A DNA stretch of 64,000 nt. Source: Aliivibrio fischeri ATCC 7744 = JCM 18803 = DSM 507 (GTDB lineage: Bacteria > Pseudomonadota > Gammaproteobacteria > Enterobacterales > Vibrionaceae). The notes below the pieces were generated by a model. The model saw only the letters and a list, made by a program, of their open reading frames with translations. It searched no databases and was not told the origin of the DNA. This document shows positions 26,545 through 35,035 of this stretch, one piece after another (the stretch's first letter is position 1; each line of letters opens with the position of its first letter). Where the stretch lies: positions 1,178,001 to 1,242,000 of the forward strand of contig NZ_CP092712.1 in NCBI RefSeq assembly GCF_023983475.1. The letters are read 5' to 3'. The position numbers and the translations under genes were made by a program.

Positions 26545-27396
26545 TTAATTAATGTTAAATTCGTTGAAAATGGCATTACCAACTTCAACAATAACTTGAT
26601 TACGTTCAGCCATATCAAGCTTTGTTTGAGTTAAGTAAATACTAATAATAATTGGTTGGTGTTTGTCGTTCCATACTGCGGCTGTAATGCCACGAGAACC
26701 AAAACCGCCAGCGCCTGAACGATCAGCAATAGACCAGTTATTAGGTAAAATAGAGCGCAGTAGTGGGTCAGACACTTTGTTATTCATCATCCAAGATTTT
26801 AATGTTTGTTCATCCTGTGGGTTTAAAGTGTTACCAAATAACAAAGCGTTGAGTGTTTGAGACATAGCAACGGGTGTTGTTGTATCTCGTTTATCACCAT
26901 TTTTAGCTTCGTTTAATTCAGGTTCAATGCGATCAAGGCGTGTTTTATCATCACCAATAGCACGCAGGAATTGAGTTAAAGAGCTAGGGCCACCAATTTC
27001 ATTTAATACAATATTTGCCGCAGTATTGTCACTCATTAGCATGGTTGCTTCACATGCTTTTTTAGTGGTGATCATATGGTCAACTAAAGGTTCTGTTACA
27101 GGAGACCAAGGTATAATTTGTTCTTTAGTTATAGAGGTGGTTTTATATTTATCAATGCCACCAACGCTTGAATCGTAAAGCATTTTTGCACAAGCGAGCG
27201 TTTTAAAGGTACTCATCATAGGAAAGCGTTGGTCGCCTTTATATTCCCATGTTTTGTTTGTTTCAGTATTCAGTACAGAAACCCCAATGTAACCTCCACT
27301 TGATAGCTCGATAGCTTCAATGTTTTGAGTAAGAGAGCCCGCAATTGCATTGTTTGCTAAAACAATAAGGCCAAATAGAAATGGTTTGATTTTCAT
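26545..27396 (-). CDS. Class A beta-lactamase, carbenicillinase (CARB/PSE)-like
   Basis: This is a 283-residue precursor with a signal peptide ending near A19-G. Class A motifs are all present: S62-T-F-K65 (nucleophile and Lys), S122-D-N124, E158-P-E-L-N162 (general base on the omega loop) and R226-S-G. Arg in place of Lys in the K-T-G box is characteristic of CARB/PSE carbenicillinases and relatives, which hydrolyse penicillins well. The enzyme is complete and should be active in the periplasm. It sits between ppiB (10 bp downstream) and a PLP-enzyme gene, with no mobile elements, suggesting a resident gene. It is a second beta-lactamase in this window. Confidence 0.93.
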   Translation of the reverse strand: MKIKPFLFGLIVLANNAIAGSLTQNIEAIELSSGGYIGVSVLNTETNKTWEYKGDQRFPMMSTFKTLACAKMLYDSSVGGIDKYKTTSITKEQIIPWSPVTEPLVDHMITTKKACEATMLMSDNTAANIVLNEIGGPSSLTQFLRAIGDDKTRLDRIEPELNEAKNGDKRDTTTPVAMSQTLNALLFGNTLNPQDEQTLKSWMMNNKVSDPLLRSILPNNWSIADRSGAGGFGSRGITAAVWNDKHQPIIISIYLTQTKLDMAERNQVIVEVGNAIFNEFNIN

Positions 27397-27447
27397 CAGA
27401 AGTCCTAAAGATAATTTTTTATACAGCTGTATATATTAATATTAAAA

Positions 27448-28365
27448 TTAGTCAAACTTTCGTTTGTATCTTGGAAGCATACTTTCATTCCCAAGTAATC
27501 CACCTTGGTGAATATACATTAAGGTCTGGTCAGTATTTTTAGGTAGCCATTCAGTTAAACAGCGCCACATAAGAGGGTCATACAATAGCTCGAATTCAAC
27601 TTGAGTCTGTTGGTATAGCTCTTTCCAGATCTCGTAGTTTTCTCGATATAGTTTACCAAAATGGTGTTTTTTCTCTGGAGTCAGAACTTCAGGGAAATCG
27701 GTCTCACCTAATTGATAAAATTGTTTTTCAAGATACTCATCGCCACCAACACAAGAACACGTAATAACCTTAACGTCGTGAGGTTTTAAGTGTTTATGTA
27801 AAAATAGTGCGGTGGTTCCTGTTCCTGATGGTAATGCGACGGTTAGGTGCTCTATATTTTCTTCTTTTTTCCAGGCTAATACTTCTTCTGCTAGCTTTTG
27901 GACACCACTTTCAGCTAAACGGCAGCGGCCACCTTCAGGAATATAAATTTCATCTTCTTTTGGTTGTCGTATCTTGCAAATGTATTCAGCAGATGAAGTA
28001 GTAGAACCATCGTCGTCTTTAGCGTGTTCTAACTTATTTAGAGGAATGATCTTAGCGCCTAACTCTAAAGCCGCTCGATAATTACCAATTGGATTCTCTT
28101 TTAAATAGGATGGGATATGATCCACATAAAAATGAAGATGCCACTGCTTTAATTTAGCCAGTGCAGCCATCGAATATAAGGAATTTGCTTGCGGAGAACC
28201 ATAGCCAATGATGGTTTTTATGTTTTGGAATTCACTCTCTAGCAGCCCCATGAATTTTCGAGCTTTGTTACCTGAGAATTGAGGGTGGAGTAGGTCATCA
28301 CGTTTTAGATAAAAGCGCGTACCATTAAAGTCATGTTGTGTTACAGGACTGTTTTCGATCTTCAT
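27448..28365 (-). CDS. PLP-dependent ACC deaminase / D-cysteine desulfhydrase family enzyme
   Basis: This is a 305-residue tryptophan-synthase-beta-fold enzyme. It starts with F-Y-L-K-R-D-D-L-L-H-P-Q-F-S-G-N-K-A-R-K, where the Lys of S-G-N-K binds PLP. Y-G-S-P-Q-A-N-S forms the substrate loop and L-P-S-G-T-G-T-T-A the phosphate-binding loop. Family members deaminate ACC or release sulfide from D-cysteine. The active-site residues that separate the two cannot be settled by eye; a D-cysteine desulfhydrase-like role is more likely in a bacterium of this kind. It is cytoplasmic, and the next gene on the same strand (bla) is 51 bp away. Confidence 0.82.
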   Translation of the reverse strand: MKIENSPVTQHDFNGTRFYLKRDDLLHPQFSGNKARKFMGLLESEFQNIKTIIGYGSPQANSLYSMAALAKLKQWHLHFYVDHIPSYLKENPIGNYRAALELGAKIIPLNKLEHAKDDDGSTTSSAEYICKIRQPKEDEIYIPEGGRCRLAESGVQKLAEEVLAWKKEENIEHLTVALPSGTGTTALFLHKHLKPHDVKVITCSCVGGDEYLEKQFYQLGETDFPEVLTPEKKHHFGKLYRENYEIWKELYQQTQVEFELLYDPLMWRCLTEWLPKNTDQTLMYIHQGGLLGNESMLPRYKRKFD

Positions 28366-28426
28366 TCTTACAACTAGCCAAATTTAATATGGCCTTTATT
28401 TAGTTAAAGGCCATTATTTTTAATTA

Positions 28427-28771
28427 TTATTTTTTCATCATTGCTTTTAGATCAGCAAATGGATTGTGTGTTGCTGCTTTATGGTCATCTTCACCAGCTC
28501 TAATTTCAGTGCCGTATTGATCATGTTCAGTGTATTTAGAGTGTTCATGATCATGGCAGAAAAGACACAGTAATTCCCAGTTGCTGCCGTCACTTGGGTT
28601 ATTAGTATGATCGTGATCTTTATGGTGAACCGTTAATTCACGAAGATTTGAATAAACAAATTCACGAGCACAATTGCCACAAACCCAAGGGTATAATTTT
28701 AGTGCTTTTTCACGATAACCACTTTCTTGGCGAGCGTAAGTGGCACTAGTGCCATAAAAATCAGATGACAT
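28427..28771 (-). CDS. yajD: HNH-nuclease-fold protein YajD
   Basis: This 114-residue protein has a zinc-binding HNH motif. C-G-N-C-A-R-E-F provides the first Cys pair, L-T-V-H-H-K-D-H-D-H-T-N-N-P-S-D-G-S-N the His-rich core, and W-E-L-L-C-L-F-C-H-D-H-E-H the second Cys pair. It matches E. coli YajD in length and pattern. YajD's substrate is not established; the fold predicts nucleic-acid cleavage. It is a single gene upstream of the PLP enzyme on the same strand (61 bp gap), possibly co-transcribed. Confidence 0.88.
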   Translation of the reverse strand: MSSDFYGTSATYARQESGYREKALKLYPWVCGNCAREFVYSNLRELTVHHKDHDHTNNPSDGSNWELLCLFCHDHEHSKYTEHDQYGTEIRAGEDDHKAATHNPFADLKAMMKK

Positions 28772-29008
28772 GATTCTTGTATCCTTTTAACCATTCAATT
28801 TTGAACGTTGTACTTAAAAAATAACTAAATGTATAACCTATACACATCTAAACATAGAATGGTCAATAAAGGTATTAATTTTGAATAAATCAAAGATTTC
28901 AGATCACATTTGTTGCGATCTAGCGCCGAAGAAATAGAGCAATGCTATTGCATTTGAACTCGTAGAGGTTAACTTCATTGAGTTATCATTTTTGAGATGG
29001 AAAGAAGC

Positions 29009-29368
29009 ATGAGCGCAGATGTAAACATCATCTATAAAATACTGTGTCTATGGGGTAAGCCGAAGACTTATGCCGACTTATCAAGTGACTATAAACAACA
29101 CACAAACGAATGGTATTCGCCACACTCTTGGGAAAAAGTTTTAAATGAGTTAAATGTAATTTTGTCTCAAAATGGAGCACCGCCACTAAGTGCTTTAGTG
29201 GTATCGTTAGGAACGAATGAGCCAAAGTTATCGTTTTGGTCGGGTGGGGCATCAAACGTGCCTGCGTTACCAAATAACCCATTACAGCGCACTTTATTAT
29301 GGCAAAGTTTAGTGAATGATATTAATCATTATTCATGGCCTTCTCAATTAACGGACAAAAAAGAATGA
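29009..29368 (+). CDS. Hypothetical protein, 119 residues
   Basis: I do not recognise this family. The protein is soluble with no signal peptide or membrane segment. It is mixed alpha/beta with W-x-P-x-S-W-E-K-V-L-N-E-L and P-L-Q-R-T-L-L-W-Q-S-L-V-N-D-I-N near the C-terminus. The ATG at 29009 is preferred to 28997 because GGAAAGAAG lies just upstream, while the other has only GAG touching the start. Codon use looks like its neighbours. It stands alone between yajD (divergent) and the methyltransferase-like membrane protein. Confidence 0.6.
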   Translation: MSADVNIIYKILCLWGKPKTYADLSSDYKQHTNEWYSPHSWEKVLNELNVILSQNGAPPLSALVVSLGTNEPKLSFWSGGASNVPALPNNPLQRTLLWQSLVNDINHYSWPSQLTDKKE

Positions 29369-29479
29369 TGGTTTTATCCTGAAAGTAATGAGAAGTGCTA
29401 TTCTTATGTTAGAAAGCATTGATAAAAAGTAATAATAAACGGTTATACGGATTTAATCGGTTATATTTAAGGATAAATA

Positions 29480-29947
29480 ATGTGTTCTAAGCTTGAGTTA
29501 AAAGTACCGCCACCTCTTGTTATGTTGTTATTAATGGGAACCGTTTTTCTCTTTGATAGGTTACTTCCTTTCCAAATTTTCTATATACCAACCCTCACGG
29601 TAACATTGAGCATTATGTTTGTCGTTCTTGGCGCTGTGATTTCATTATCGGGTGTCCGAGAATTTAAACGTGCACAAACAACGGTTAACCCTTTAAAACC
29701 AGAAAACAGCTCATCTCTTGTCGATTCAGGTATCTATCAATACACACGTAACCCTATGTATCTTGGATTTTTATTAATATTAATAAGTTCAGTTATTTAC
29801 ACTCAACATCCGCTAGGTCTGGTCAGTGCTCTTTTATTTGTTACTTATATGAATCGTTATCAAATTGAACCAGAAGAAAGAGCGCTGGTGAAAATATTTG
29901 GTGATGAATTCAAATTGTATGCTGAGCAAGTTAACCGTTGGTTTTGA
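29480..29947 (+). CDS. ICMT/PEMT-like membrane methyltransferase family protein
   Basis: This is a 155-residue protein with about four membrane helices. A C-terminal S-G-I-Y-Q-Y-T-R-N-P-M-Y-L-G-F and later I-E-P-E-E-R-A-L-V-K-I-F-G-D-E-F-K-L-Y follow. This is the SAM-binding pattern (R-N-P-x-Y and E-E-x-L) of the isoprenylcysteine carboxyl methyltransferase / phospholipid methyltransferase superfamily. Bacterial members of this size have unknown substrates, presumably lipids or hydrophobic metabolites. It stands alone about 110 bp before the LolA-like gene and is probably not part of that operon. Confidence 0.82.
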   Translation: MCSKLELKVPPPLVMLLLMGTVFLFDRLLPFQIFYIPTLTVTLSIMFVVLGAVISLSGVREFKRAQTTVNPLKPENSSSLVDSGIYQYTRNPMYLGFLLILISSVIYTQHPLGLVSALLFVTYMNRYQIEPEERALVKIFGDEFKLYAEQVNRWF

Positions 29948-30059
29948 ATTTACATTACTCTGACATTATTAGCTCTGATTCGTCTAACAGCTCACGAATT
30001 AACCACTTAAATTAATTTAAAATTATTTCATAAACGAGACATCATGGCTGGGGTGTATT

Positions 30060-30836
30060 ATGAAAAAGAAAATTAAATTAATTATAAAAATCGTATTGTT
30101 TTTTGCATTTGTTGGTGTCGTTGGGCATGTGTTCGCCGCAGAGCCCATGTCGGCGGATAAAGTCGTTGCAAAATCAGATCAGCAAATGCGTGGTAAATCG
30201 AGTTATTCAGAAATTACGATGAATATCATTCGTCCCGATTGGACTCGTAGTATGAGTATGAAAAGCTGGACGAAAGAGCAAAACCTTTCTTTAGTATTAA
30301 TCACAGGTCCCGCAAAAGATAAAGGTAGCGCATCTCTTAAGCGTGATAAAGAGATGTGGAGCTGGATCCCCAGTATTGAACGAGTAATAAAAATTGCCCC
30401 GTCGATGCTTGGACAATCTTGGATGGGTTCAGACTTCACCAATGATGATTTGATTAACCAATCTTCGATCGTCGTGGATTATGATCATAAGTTCGTAAAA
30501 GAAGAGACCATTGATGGTGATAAAACGTGGGTCATTGATGCCATAGCAAAGCCTGATGCACCCGTAGTATGGAGTAAGGTTCGTCTTTGGATATCTCAAA
30601 AAACGTTTATTCAACGTAAAGTTGAGTCTTATGATGAGTTTGATGAACTAGTAAATACGATGACGACTTACGATATCCAAGAAATGGGCAATCGCATGAT
30701 AGCAACAAGAATGGTCATGATCCCTGCAGATAAGCCTGAAAATAAAACTGAAATGATCACTCATAAAGCGCAGTTTAACTTCTTAATCAATGATGAATTC
30801 TTCTCTCAAATGCAAATGAAGGCATTACGATACTAA
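30060..30836 (+). CDS. LolA-fold outer-membrane lipoprotein-sorting-like periplasmic protein
   Basis: This is a 258-residue precursor with a signal peptide (I-K-I-V-L-F-F-A-F-V-G-V-V-G-H-V-F-A-A). The mature part resembles proteins annotated 'outer membrane lipoprotein-sorting protein': M-S-A-D-K-V-V-A-K-S-D at the start, then R-D-K-E-M-W-S-W-I-P-S-I-E-R-V-I-K-I and Q-S-W-M-G-S-D-F-T-N-D-D-L. This is the LolA/LolB-like half-barrel that carries hydrophobic cargo. It is the first gene of a run with two FtsX-type permeases and an ATPase (gap to the next start 15 bp), so it may take cargo from that transporter. It is not the housekeeping LolA. Confidence 0.82.
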   Translation: MKKKIKLIIKIVLFFAFVGVVGHVFAAEPMSADKVVAKSDQQMRGKSSYSEITMNIIRPDWTRSMSMKSWTKEQNLSLVLITGPAKDKGSASLKRDKEMWSWIPSIERVIKIAPSMLGQSWMGSDFTNDDLINQSSIVVDYDHKFVKEETIDGDKTWVIDAIAKPDAPVVWSKVRLWISQKTFIQRKVESYDEFDELVNTMTTYDIQEMGNRMIATRMVMIPADKPENKTEMITHKAQFNFLINDEFFSQMQMKALRY

Positions 30837-30851
30837 CTATAGGTGCTGAAT

Positions 30852-32081
30852 ATGCTTATTAAATTAGCTTGGCGAAACCTATGGCGACAGAAAAGAAGAA
30901 CGATATTAACGGCCTCTGCATTAGCCTTGGCCTTATTACTTTCGTTGTTGATGCGTAGCATTCAAGAGGGGAGTTATACAGCAAATATCGAGAATGCCGC
31001 ACGCTTATCAACTGGTCTTATTCAACTGCAAAACCCCGAATTCAAAGAAACGCAAAGTATTGATGATTTGTTGCCAATGAGTGACGACTTCATCGCCCCC
31101 ACTAAGCAACAACCGAATATCCAATTTACCTTACCTCGAATAGAAACGTTTTCACTTGCGGCAGCAAAAGATAAGTCCAAAGGTGTATTGGTTGTTGGTG
31201 TCGATCCTCAACCTGAAAATACCTATTCATCTCTGGCAGATAAAGTGGTGCAAGGAGCGTATTTTACCGCAACGGATAAATCGGTATTGTTATCAGAAGG
31301 ACTGGCGAGATATTTTCAGTTAAATGTAGGGGATGAAATTGTTCTCTATGGGCAAGGTTATCGAGGGCAAACTGCAGCAGGCTTATATGTAATAAAAGGC
31401 ATTGTTCACTTTCCAATGCCAGATCTCAATAACCAATTAATCTACCTTCCGATTCAAGAAGCGGCGCAGCTCTTTAGTACTGAGAATCAGGTAACGTCAT
31501 GGGTATTACATACACGTGATTTTTCTTTACTACCACAAACGGTTGAGCAATTACAAAAAGGATATGGGCAAGCTGTGTCTGTACGTCCATGGAACGATCT
31601 CAGCCCTGAAATGGAGCAGCAAATTCAAATTGATAGAGTGAGCGGTATCATCATGATGTACATTTTATATGGCATTGTGGGCTTTGGTTTGTTCGCCACA
31701 TTATTAATGATGACCCTTGAAAGACAACGTGAATTTGGTGTGATGTTAGCGACGGGAATGGTTCGATTTCGATTATTAAAGCTATTAGTGATTGAATCTT
31801 TCTTTATTGGCTTATTAGGTATTCTTTTAGGCTTAGTTATCGCTATTCCGGTGCTTGGTTATCTCTATATCAACCCAATTACATTAACGGGTGACACCGC
31901 CAAAGCCATGCTTGAAATGGGGTACGATCCTGTTATTCCAGTATTAATCAGTGGGTGGCTTTTTATAAACCAAATGTTGATTGTTACAGGCTTACTTCTT
32001 TTATGCCTAATATATCCATTATGGCGTGTTTATCATCTCGATATTGTTACCGCATTAAAAGGAGGTTCTCATGCTACTTAA
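30852..32081 (+). CDS. FtsX-type ABC transporter permease (first)
   Basis: This is a 409-residue MacB/LolC-like permease with one N-terminal helix (after W-R-N-L-W-R-Q-K-R-R-T-I-L-T) and a large periplasmic domain (about 45-265). Three C-terminal helices include E-R-Q-R-E-F-G-V-M-L-A-T-G-M, the coupling motif of FtsX permeases that contacts the ATPase. The ATG at 30852 is preferred over the upstream GTG because AGGTG lies six bases before it. The next permease overlaps its end by 11 bp. Such permeases work mechanically on periplasmic substrates rather than forming a channel. Lipoprotein or lipid extraction is likely. Confidence 0.88.
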   Translation: MLIKLAWRNLWRQKRRTILTASALALALLLSLLMRSIQEGSYTANIENAARLSTGLIQLQNPEFKETQSIDDLLPMSDDFIAPTKQQPNIQFTLPRIETFSLAAAKDKSKGVLVVGVDPQPENTYSSLADKVVQGAYFTATDKSVLLSEGLARYFQLNVGDEIVLYGQGYRGQTAAGLYVIKGIVHFPMPDLNNQLIYLPIQEAAQLFSTENQVTSWVLHTRDFSLLPQTVEQLQKGYGQAVSVRPWNDLSPEMEQQIQIDRVSGIIMMYILYGIVGFGLFATLLMMTLERQREFGVMLATGMVRFRLLKLLVIESFFIGLLGILLGLVIAIPVLGYLYINPITLTGDTAKAMLEMGYDPVIPVLISGWLFINQMLIVTGLLLLCLIYPLWRVYHLDIVTALKGGSHAT

Positions 32082-33288
32082 ATTAGCGTGGCGTAATGTG
32101 TGGCGCAATAAAATGAGAACCTCAATTATGCTAGGAGCCATGATATTTGGTGTTGTAGGCGTGATTTTAATGATGGGTTTCATGTCTGGCTTTATTGATA
32201 ATATGGTGAAAAATACTATTCAGTGGCAGACCAGTCATATTCAAATTCATCAAAAGAATTATGCGTTAAATCCGGATATCAATCTCGTTATTGATGAAGA
32301 AAAGGAAATCACTCAGCTATTAAATGATTCCTCAGAAGTGAAAGCATGGTCAAGCCGAACGTTAGTCAACGGCATGATAGCGTCAGCACGAAGTACCAGA
32401 GGTATTAAAATCAATGGTATCAATCTTCAAATGGAGAAAAAGATAACCCCGTTATCAGCGCATATCATTGATGGAAAATGGTTAAGTGCAACAGGTCGAA
32501 ATCCCATTTTAGTATCGCAAAAAACCGCAGAGCGATTAAAACTGCGTGTAGGTTCTAAAGTGGTACTTACTTTTAGTGATACGACAGGTGAAGTGACTGG
32601 GGCAGCGTTTCGAGTCAGTGGTATATTTAAAACAGCGTCGAGCACGTTTGATGATGCCAACACTTACGTTCGTAAAGCAGATTTACAGAAAGTCGGAAAA
32701 GTATTCCAAGATCATGAAATAGCGATTTTATTAAACGACAATACAAAAGTAGAAGCGTTTAGAGATCAATTAATAGCAAACATAGATCCAGATAATAGTG
32801 TGCAAGATTGGCTGCAATTACAGCCTATTTTGTCAACGATGATGAGTTCTATGAATGCTGGTAATCAAGTTATCTTAGTGATTTTTATTGTCGCAATGGG
32901 TTTTGGGATCATTAATATTTTGTTGATGTCCGTATTTGAGCGAACTCGAGAGTTTGGTGTTTTGATGGCCGTTGGCATGAAGAAAGATCGGATTCGTTAC
33001 CTAATCATTTTGGAGTCTGGATTTCTAGGGCTATTAGGTGGAGGGATAGGGGTATTACTGTCCATGTTATGCATAGCGGTGTTCAACCATACAGGTATCC
33101 CACTAGAATCCATGGCGCAAGGTCTTAATGCATTCGGTATTGATTCGGTACTTTATCCTAGTATTTCATGGCATCAATACGCAGTGGTATTCATTATGGT
33201 CTTCTTTGTTAGCGTGTGTGCAGGCCTGTATCCAGCACACCAGATCATTAAAAAGAATCCTGTTCAAGCAATGGCAGAAAAGCAATAA
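32071..33288 (+). CDS. FtsX-type ABC transporter permease (second)
   Basis: This 405-residue permease has the same layout as the preceding one: K-L-A-W-R-N-V-W-R-N-K-M-R-T, TM1, a periplasmic domain, then three helices with E-R-T-R-E-F-G-V-L-M-A-V-G-M-K. The two are paralogues that should form a heterodimer, as LolC/LolE do. It has an ideal AAGGAGG ribosome site and an 11-bp overlap with the upstream gene. The ATP-binding gene follows 9 bp later. Confidence 0.88.
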   Translation: MLLKLAWRNVWRNKMRTSIMLGAMIFGVVGVILMMGFMSGFIDNMVKNTIQWQTSHIQIHQKNYALNPDINLVIDEEKEITQLLNDSSEVKAWSSRTLVNGMIASARSTRGIKINGINLQMEKKITPLSAHIIDGKWLSATGRNPILVSQKTAERLKLRVGSKVVLTFSDTTGEVTGAAFRVSGIFKTASSTFDDANTYVRKADLQKVGKVFQDHEIAILLNDNTKVEAFRDQLIANIDPDNSVQDWLQLQPILSTMMSSMNAGNQVILVIFIVAMGFGIINILLMSVFERTREFGVLMAVGMKKDRIRYLIILESGFLGLLGGGIGVLLSMLCIAVFNHTGIPLESMAQGLNAFGIDSVLYPSISWHQYAVVFIMVFFVSVCAGLYPAHQIIKKNPVQAMAEKQ

Positions 33289-33297
33289 GGTGAGTGT

Positions 33298-33981
33298 ATG
33301 ACAATTCAAATTAAGCAACTATGTAAAACATACAATCAAGATACAGAGTTTCCAGTTCACGCCGTTGATCATCTTGATCTTACTATTGAGCAGGGAGAGT
33401 TTGTTGCTGTTATTGGCCCATCAGGTTCAGGTAAAACCACATTACTTAATATGCTTGGCGGTATTGATGCCGTAACGTCAGGAAAAGTGAGTATTGATAA
33501 TCATGAATTAACTGAAATGGATGAAAAGCAGCTGATTGAGTTTCGACGAGACAATATAGGCTTTATCTTTCAAGACTACAGCTTATTGCCTGTTTTAACG
33601 GCATTAGAGAATGTTGAGTTTGTTATGCTGTTACAGGGTCACGAAGAGGCCGAGTGTAAATTACGAGCACAGCAATTATTAAAACGAGTTGGACTTGAAG
33701 ATCAACAGCACAAGCGACCAGCTCAATTATCTGGTGGTCAACAACAACGAGTAGCCGTAGCTAGGGCATTAGCCCCACGACCTCGTTTTATTATGGCAGA
33801 TGAACCAACGGCAAATTTAGATGCAAAGAGCACAGCAGAGCTGTTAGATATTATGGAAGCACTAAACCAAGAAGAGAATACAACGTTTATTTTTTCTACT
33901 CATGATTCCCGCGTATTTGAAAGAGCCAAAAGAATCATCGTATTTGAAGATGGCCAATTAAAAGAAGACAAACAACAATAA
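33298..33981 (+). CDS. ABC transporter ATP-binding protein (LolD/MacB-type)
   Basis: This is a 227-residue ATPase. Walker A is G-P-S-G-S-G-K-T-T (about 40-48), with a Q-loop in F-I-F-Q-D-Y, signature L-S-G-G-Q-Q-Q-R-V-A-V-A, Walker B F-I-M-A-D-E-P-T-A-N-L-D and H-loop F-S-T-H-D. It belongs to the LolD/FtsE/MacB subgroup that drives FtsX-type permeases. It completes the transporter encoded by the two preceding genes. It is a separate copy from the housekeeping lolCDE set, because no lolA/lolB context is present. Confidence 0.93.
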   Translation: MTIQIKQLCKTYNQDTEFPVHAVDHLDLTIEQGEFVAVIGPSGSGKTTLLNMLGGIDAVTSGKVSIDNHELTEMDEKQLIEFRRDNIGFIFQDYSLLPVLTALENVEFVMLLQGHEEAECKLRAQQLLKRVGLEDQQHKRPAQLSGGQQQRVAVARALAPRPRFIMADEPTANLDAKSTAELLDIMEALNQEENTTFIFSTHDSRVFERAKRIIVFEDGQLKEDKQQ

Positions 33982-34103
33982 TAATGTGAGATAGATCTTG
34001 ACCTAAATCTGATAGTACATAAACTCCAATGATTAGTTTTAATTAAAGAAAGACGTAAGAGACTGTTCTTGCGTCTGATTCTATTCATTGACGAGGTTAA
34101 GTC

Positions 34104-34997
34104 ATGTCTAAACGTGATTATTATGAAGTCCTTGGTGTTTCTAAAAGCAGCACAGAAAAAGAGATTAAAAAAGCATATAAACGTCTTGCGATGAAATACC
34201 ACCCAGATAAAAATCAGGGTGATGCTCAAGCCGCTGATAAGTTTAAAGAAATTAAAGAAGCTTATGAAGTTCTAACCGATCCAGATAAGCGTGGTCAGTA
34301 TGATGACTTTGGTCATGCAGCATTCCAAAATGGCGGTAACGGTGGTTTTGGTGGCGGCCATAGCCAAGGTTTTGGTGGGTTTGAAGATATTTTTGGCGGC
34401 GCATTTGGTGGCCGTTCTCGTGGCGGTTTTGGTAGTGGTGGATTTGAGGATATGTTCTCTCAACATCGTCAACCACGAGCGCAAAAAGGACAAGATCGTC
34501 AGTTTAATTTAACCGTTGATTTTGCTGATGCAATTAAAGGTTGCGAGCAGGTCATTGAATTGCCAGTGAATGGCGTAAATAAAAAGATCAATGTAAAAGT
34601 ACCAGCAGGTATTGAAGACGGTGAAAAGATCCGTTTTGCGGGTAAAGGTGAATCAGGTATTAACGGTGGCCCAGCAGGGGATCTACTGATCCAAATTAAT
34701 ACTCGACCACACGCAACATTAAAACGTGATGGAAATGATTTAATTTGTCCTGTGACAACGGATTTTGTTACTGCAGCTTTAGGTGGTGAAGTTGAAATTC
34801 AGACTTTAGAGAGTCGTTTTAAACTAAAAGTACCAGCAGGAACACAAAACGGTCGTAAATTCCGCATGAAAGAAAAAGGTGTGAAAAGCCGTAAAGGTGT
34901 AACGGGTGATTTATTAGTTGAAATTACCGTAGCAACACCAACAAATTTAACGGAAGAGCAGAAAACATTGCTCATGAAGTTTAAAGAAATCGCATAA
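34104..34997 (+). CDS. CbpA-like type II J-domain co-chaperone
   Basis: This 297-residue protein has an N-terminal J domain (residues 5-70: Y-Y-E-V-L-G-V, Y-H-P-D-K-N with the essential H-P-D). A Gly/Phe-rich linker (about 75-125) and two beta-sandwich substrate domains (about 130-290) follow. There is no Cys-rich zinc finger (no C-x-x-C-x-G-x-G), which separates it from DnaJ and places it with CbpA/DjlB-type proteins. It stimulates the ATPase of a DnaK-type Hsp70. No CbpM follows. It lies 122 bp after the ABC ATPase and 38 bp before an outer-membrane barrel gene, an unusual place that may reflect a shared operon. Confidence 0.88.
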   Translation: MSKRDYYEVLGVSKSSTEKEIKKAYKRLAMKYHPDKNQGDAQAADKFKEIKEAYEVLTDPDKRGQYDDFGHAAFQNGGNGGFGGGHSQGFGGFEDIFGGAFGGRSRGGFGSGGFEDMFSQHRQPRAQKGQDRQFNLTVDFADAIKGCEQVIELPVNGVNKKINVKVPAGIEDGEKIRFAGKGESGINGGPAGDLLIQINTRPHATLKRDGNDLICPVTTDFVTAALGGEVEIQTLESRFKLKVPAGTQNGRKFRMKEKGVKSRKGVTGDLLVEITVATPTNLTEEQKTLLMKFKEIA

Positions 34998-35035
34998 CTA
35001 GCGGAAATATTTAACGAGAAAGGAGGCGTGAATAT

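Noticed and set aside
27421-27432. ATACAGCTGTAT palindrome before the beta-lactamase gene as a LexA box
   Set aside because: LexA needs CTGT-N8-ACAG; here the half-sites point the wrong way (ACAG-CTGT). It also lies downstream of the PLP gene and not at a promoter of a damage-response gene.
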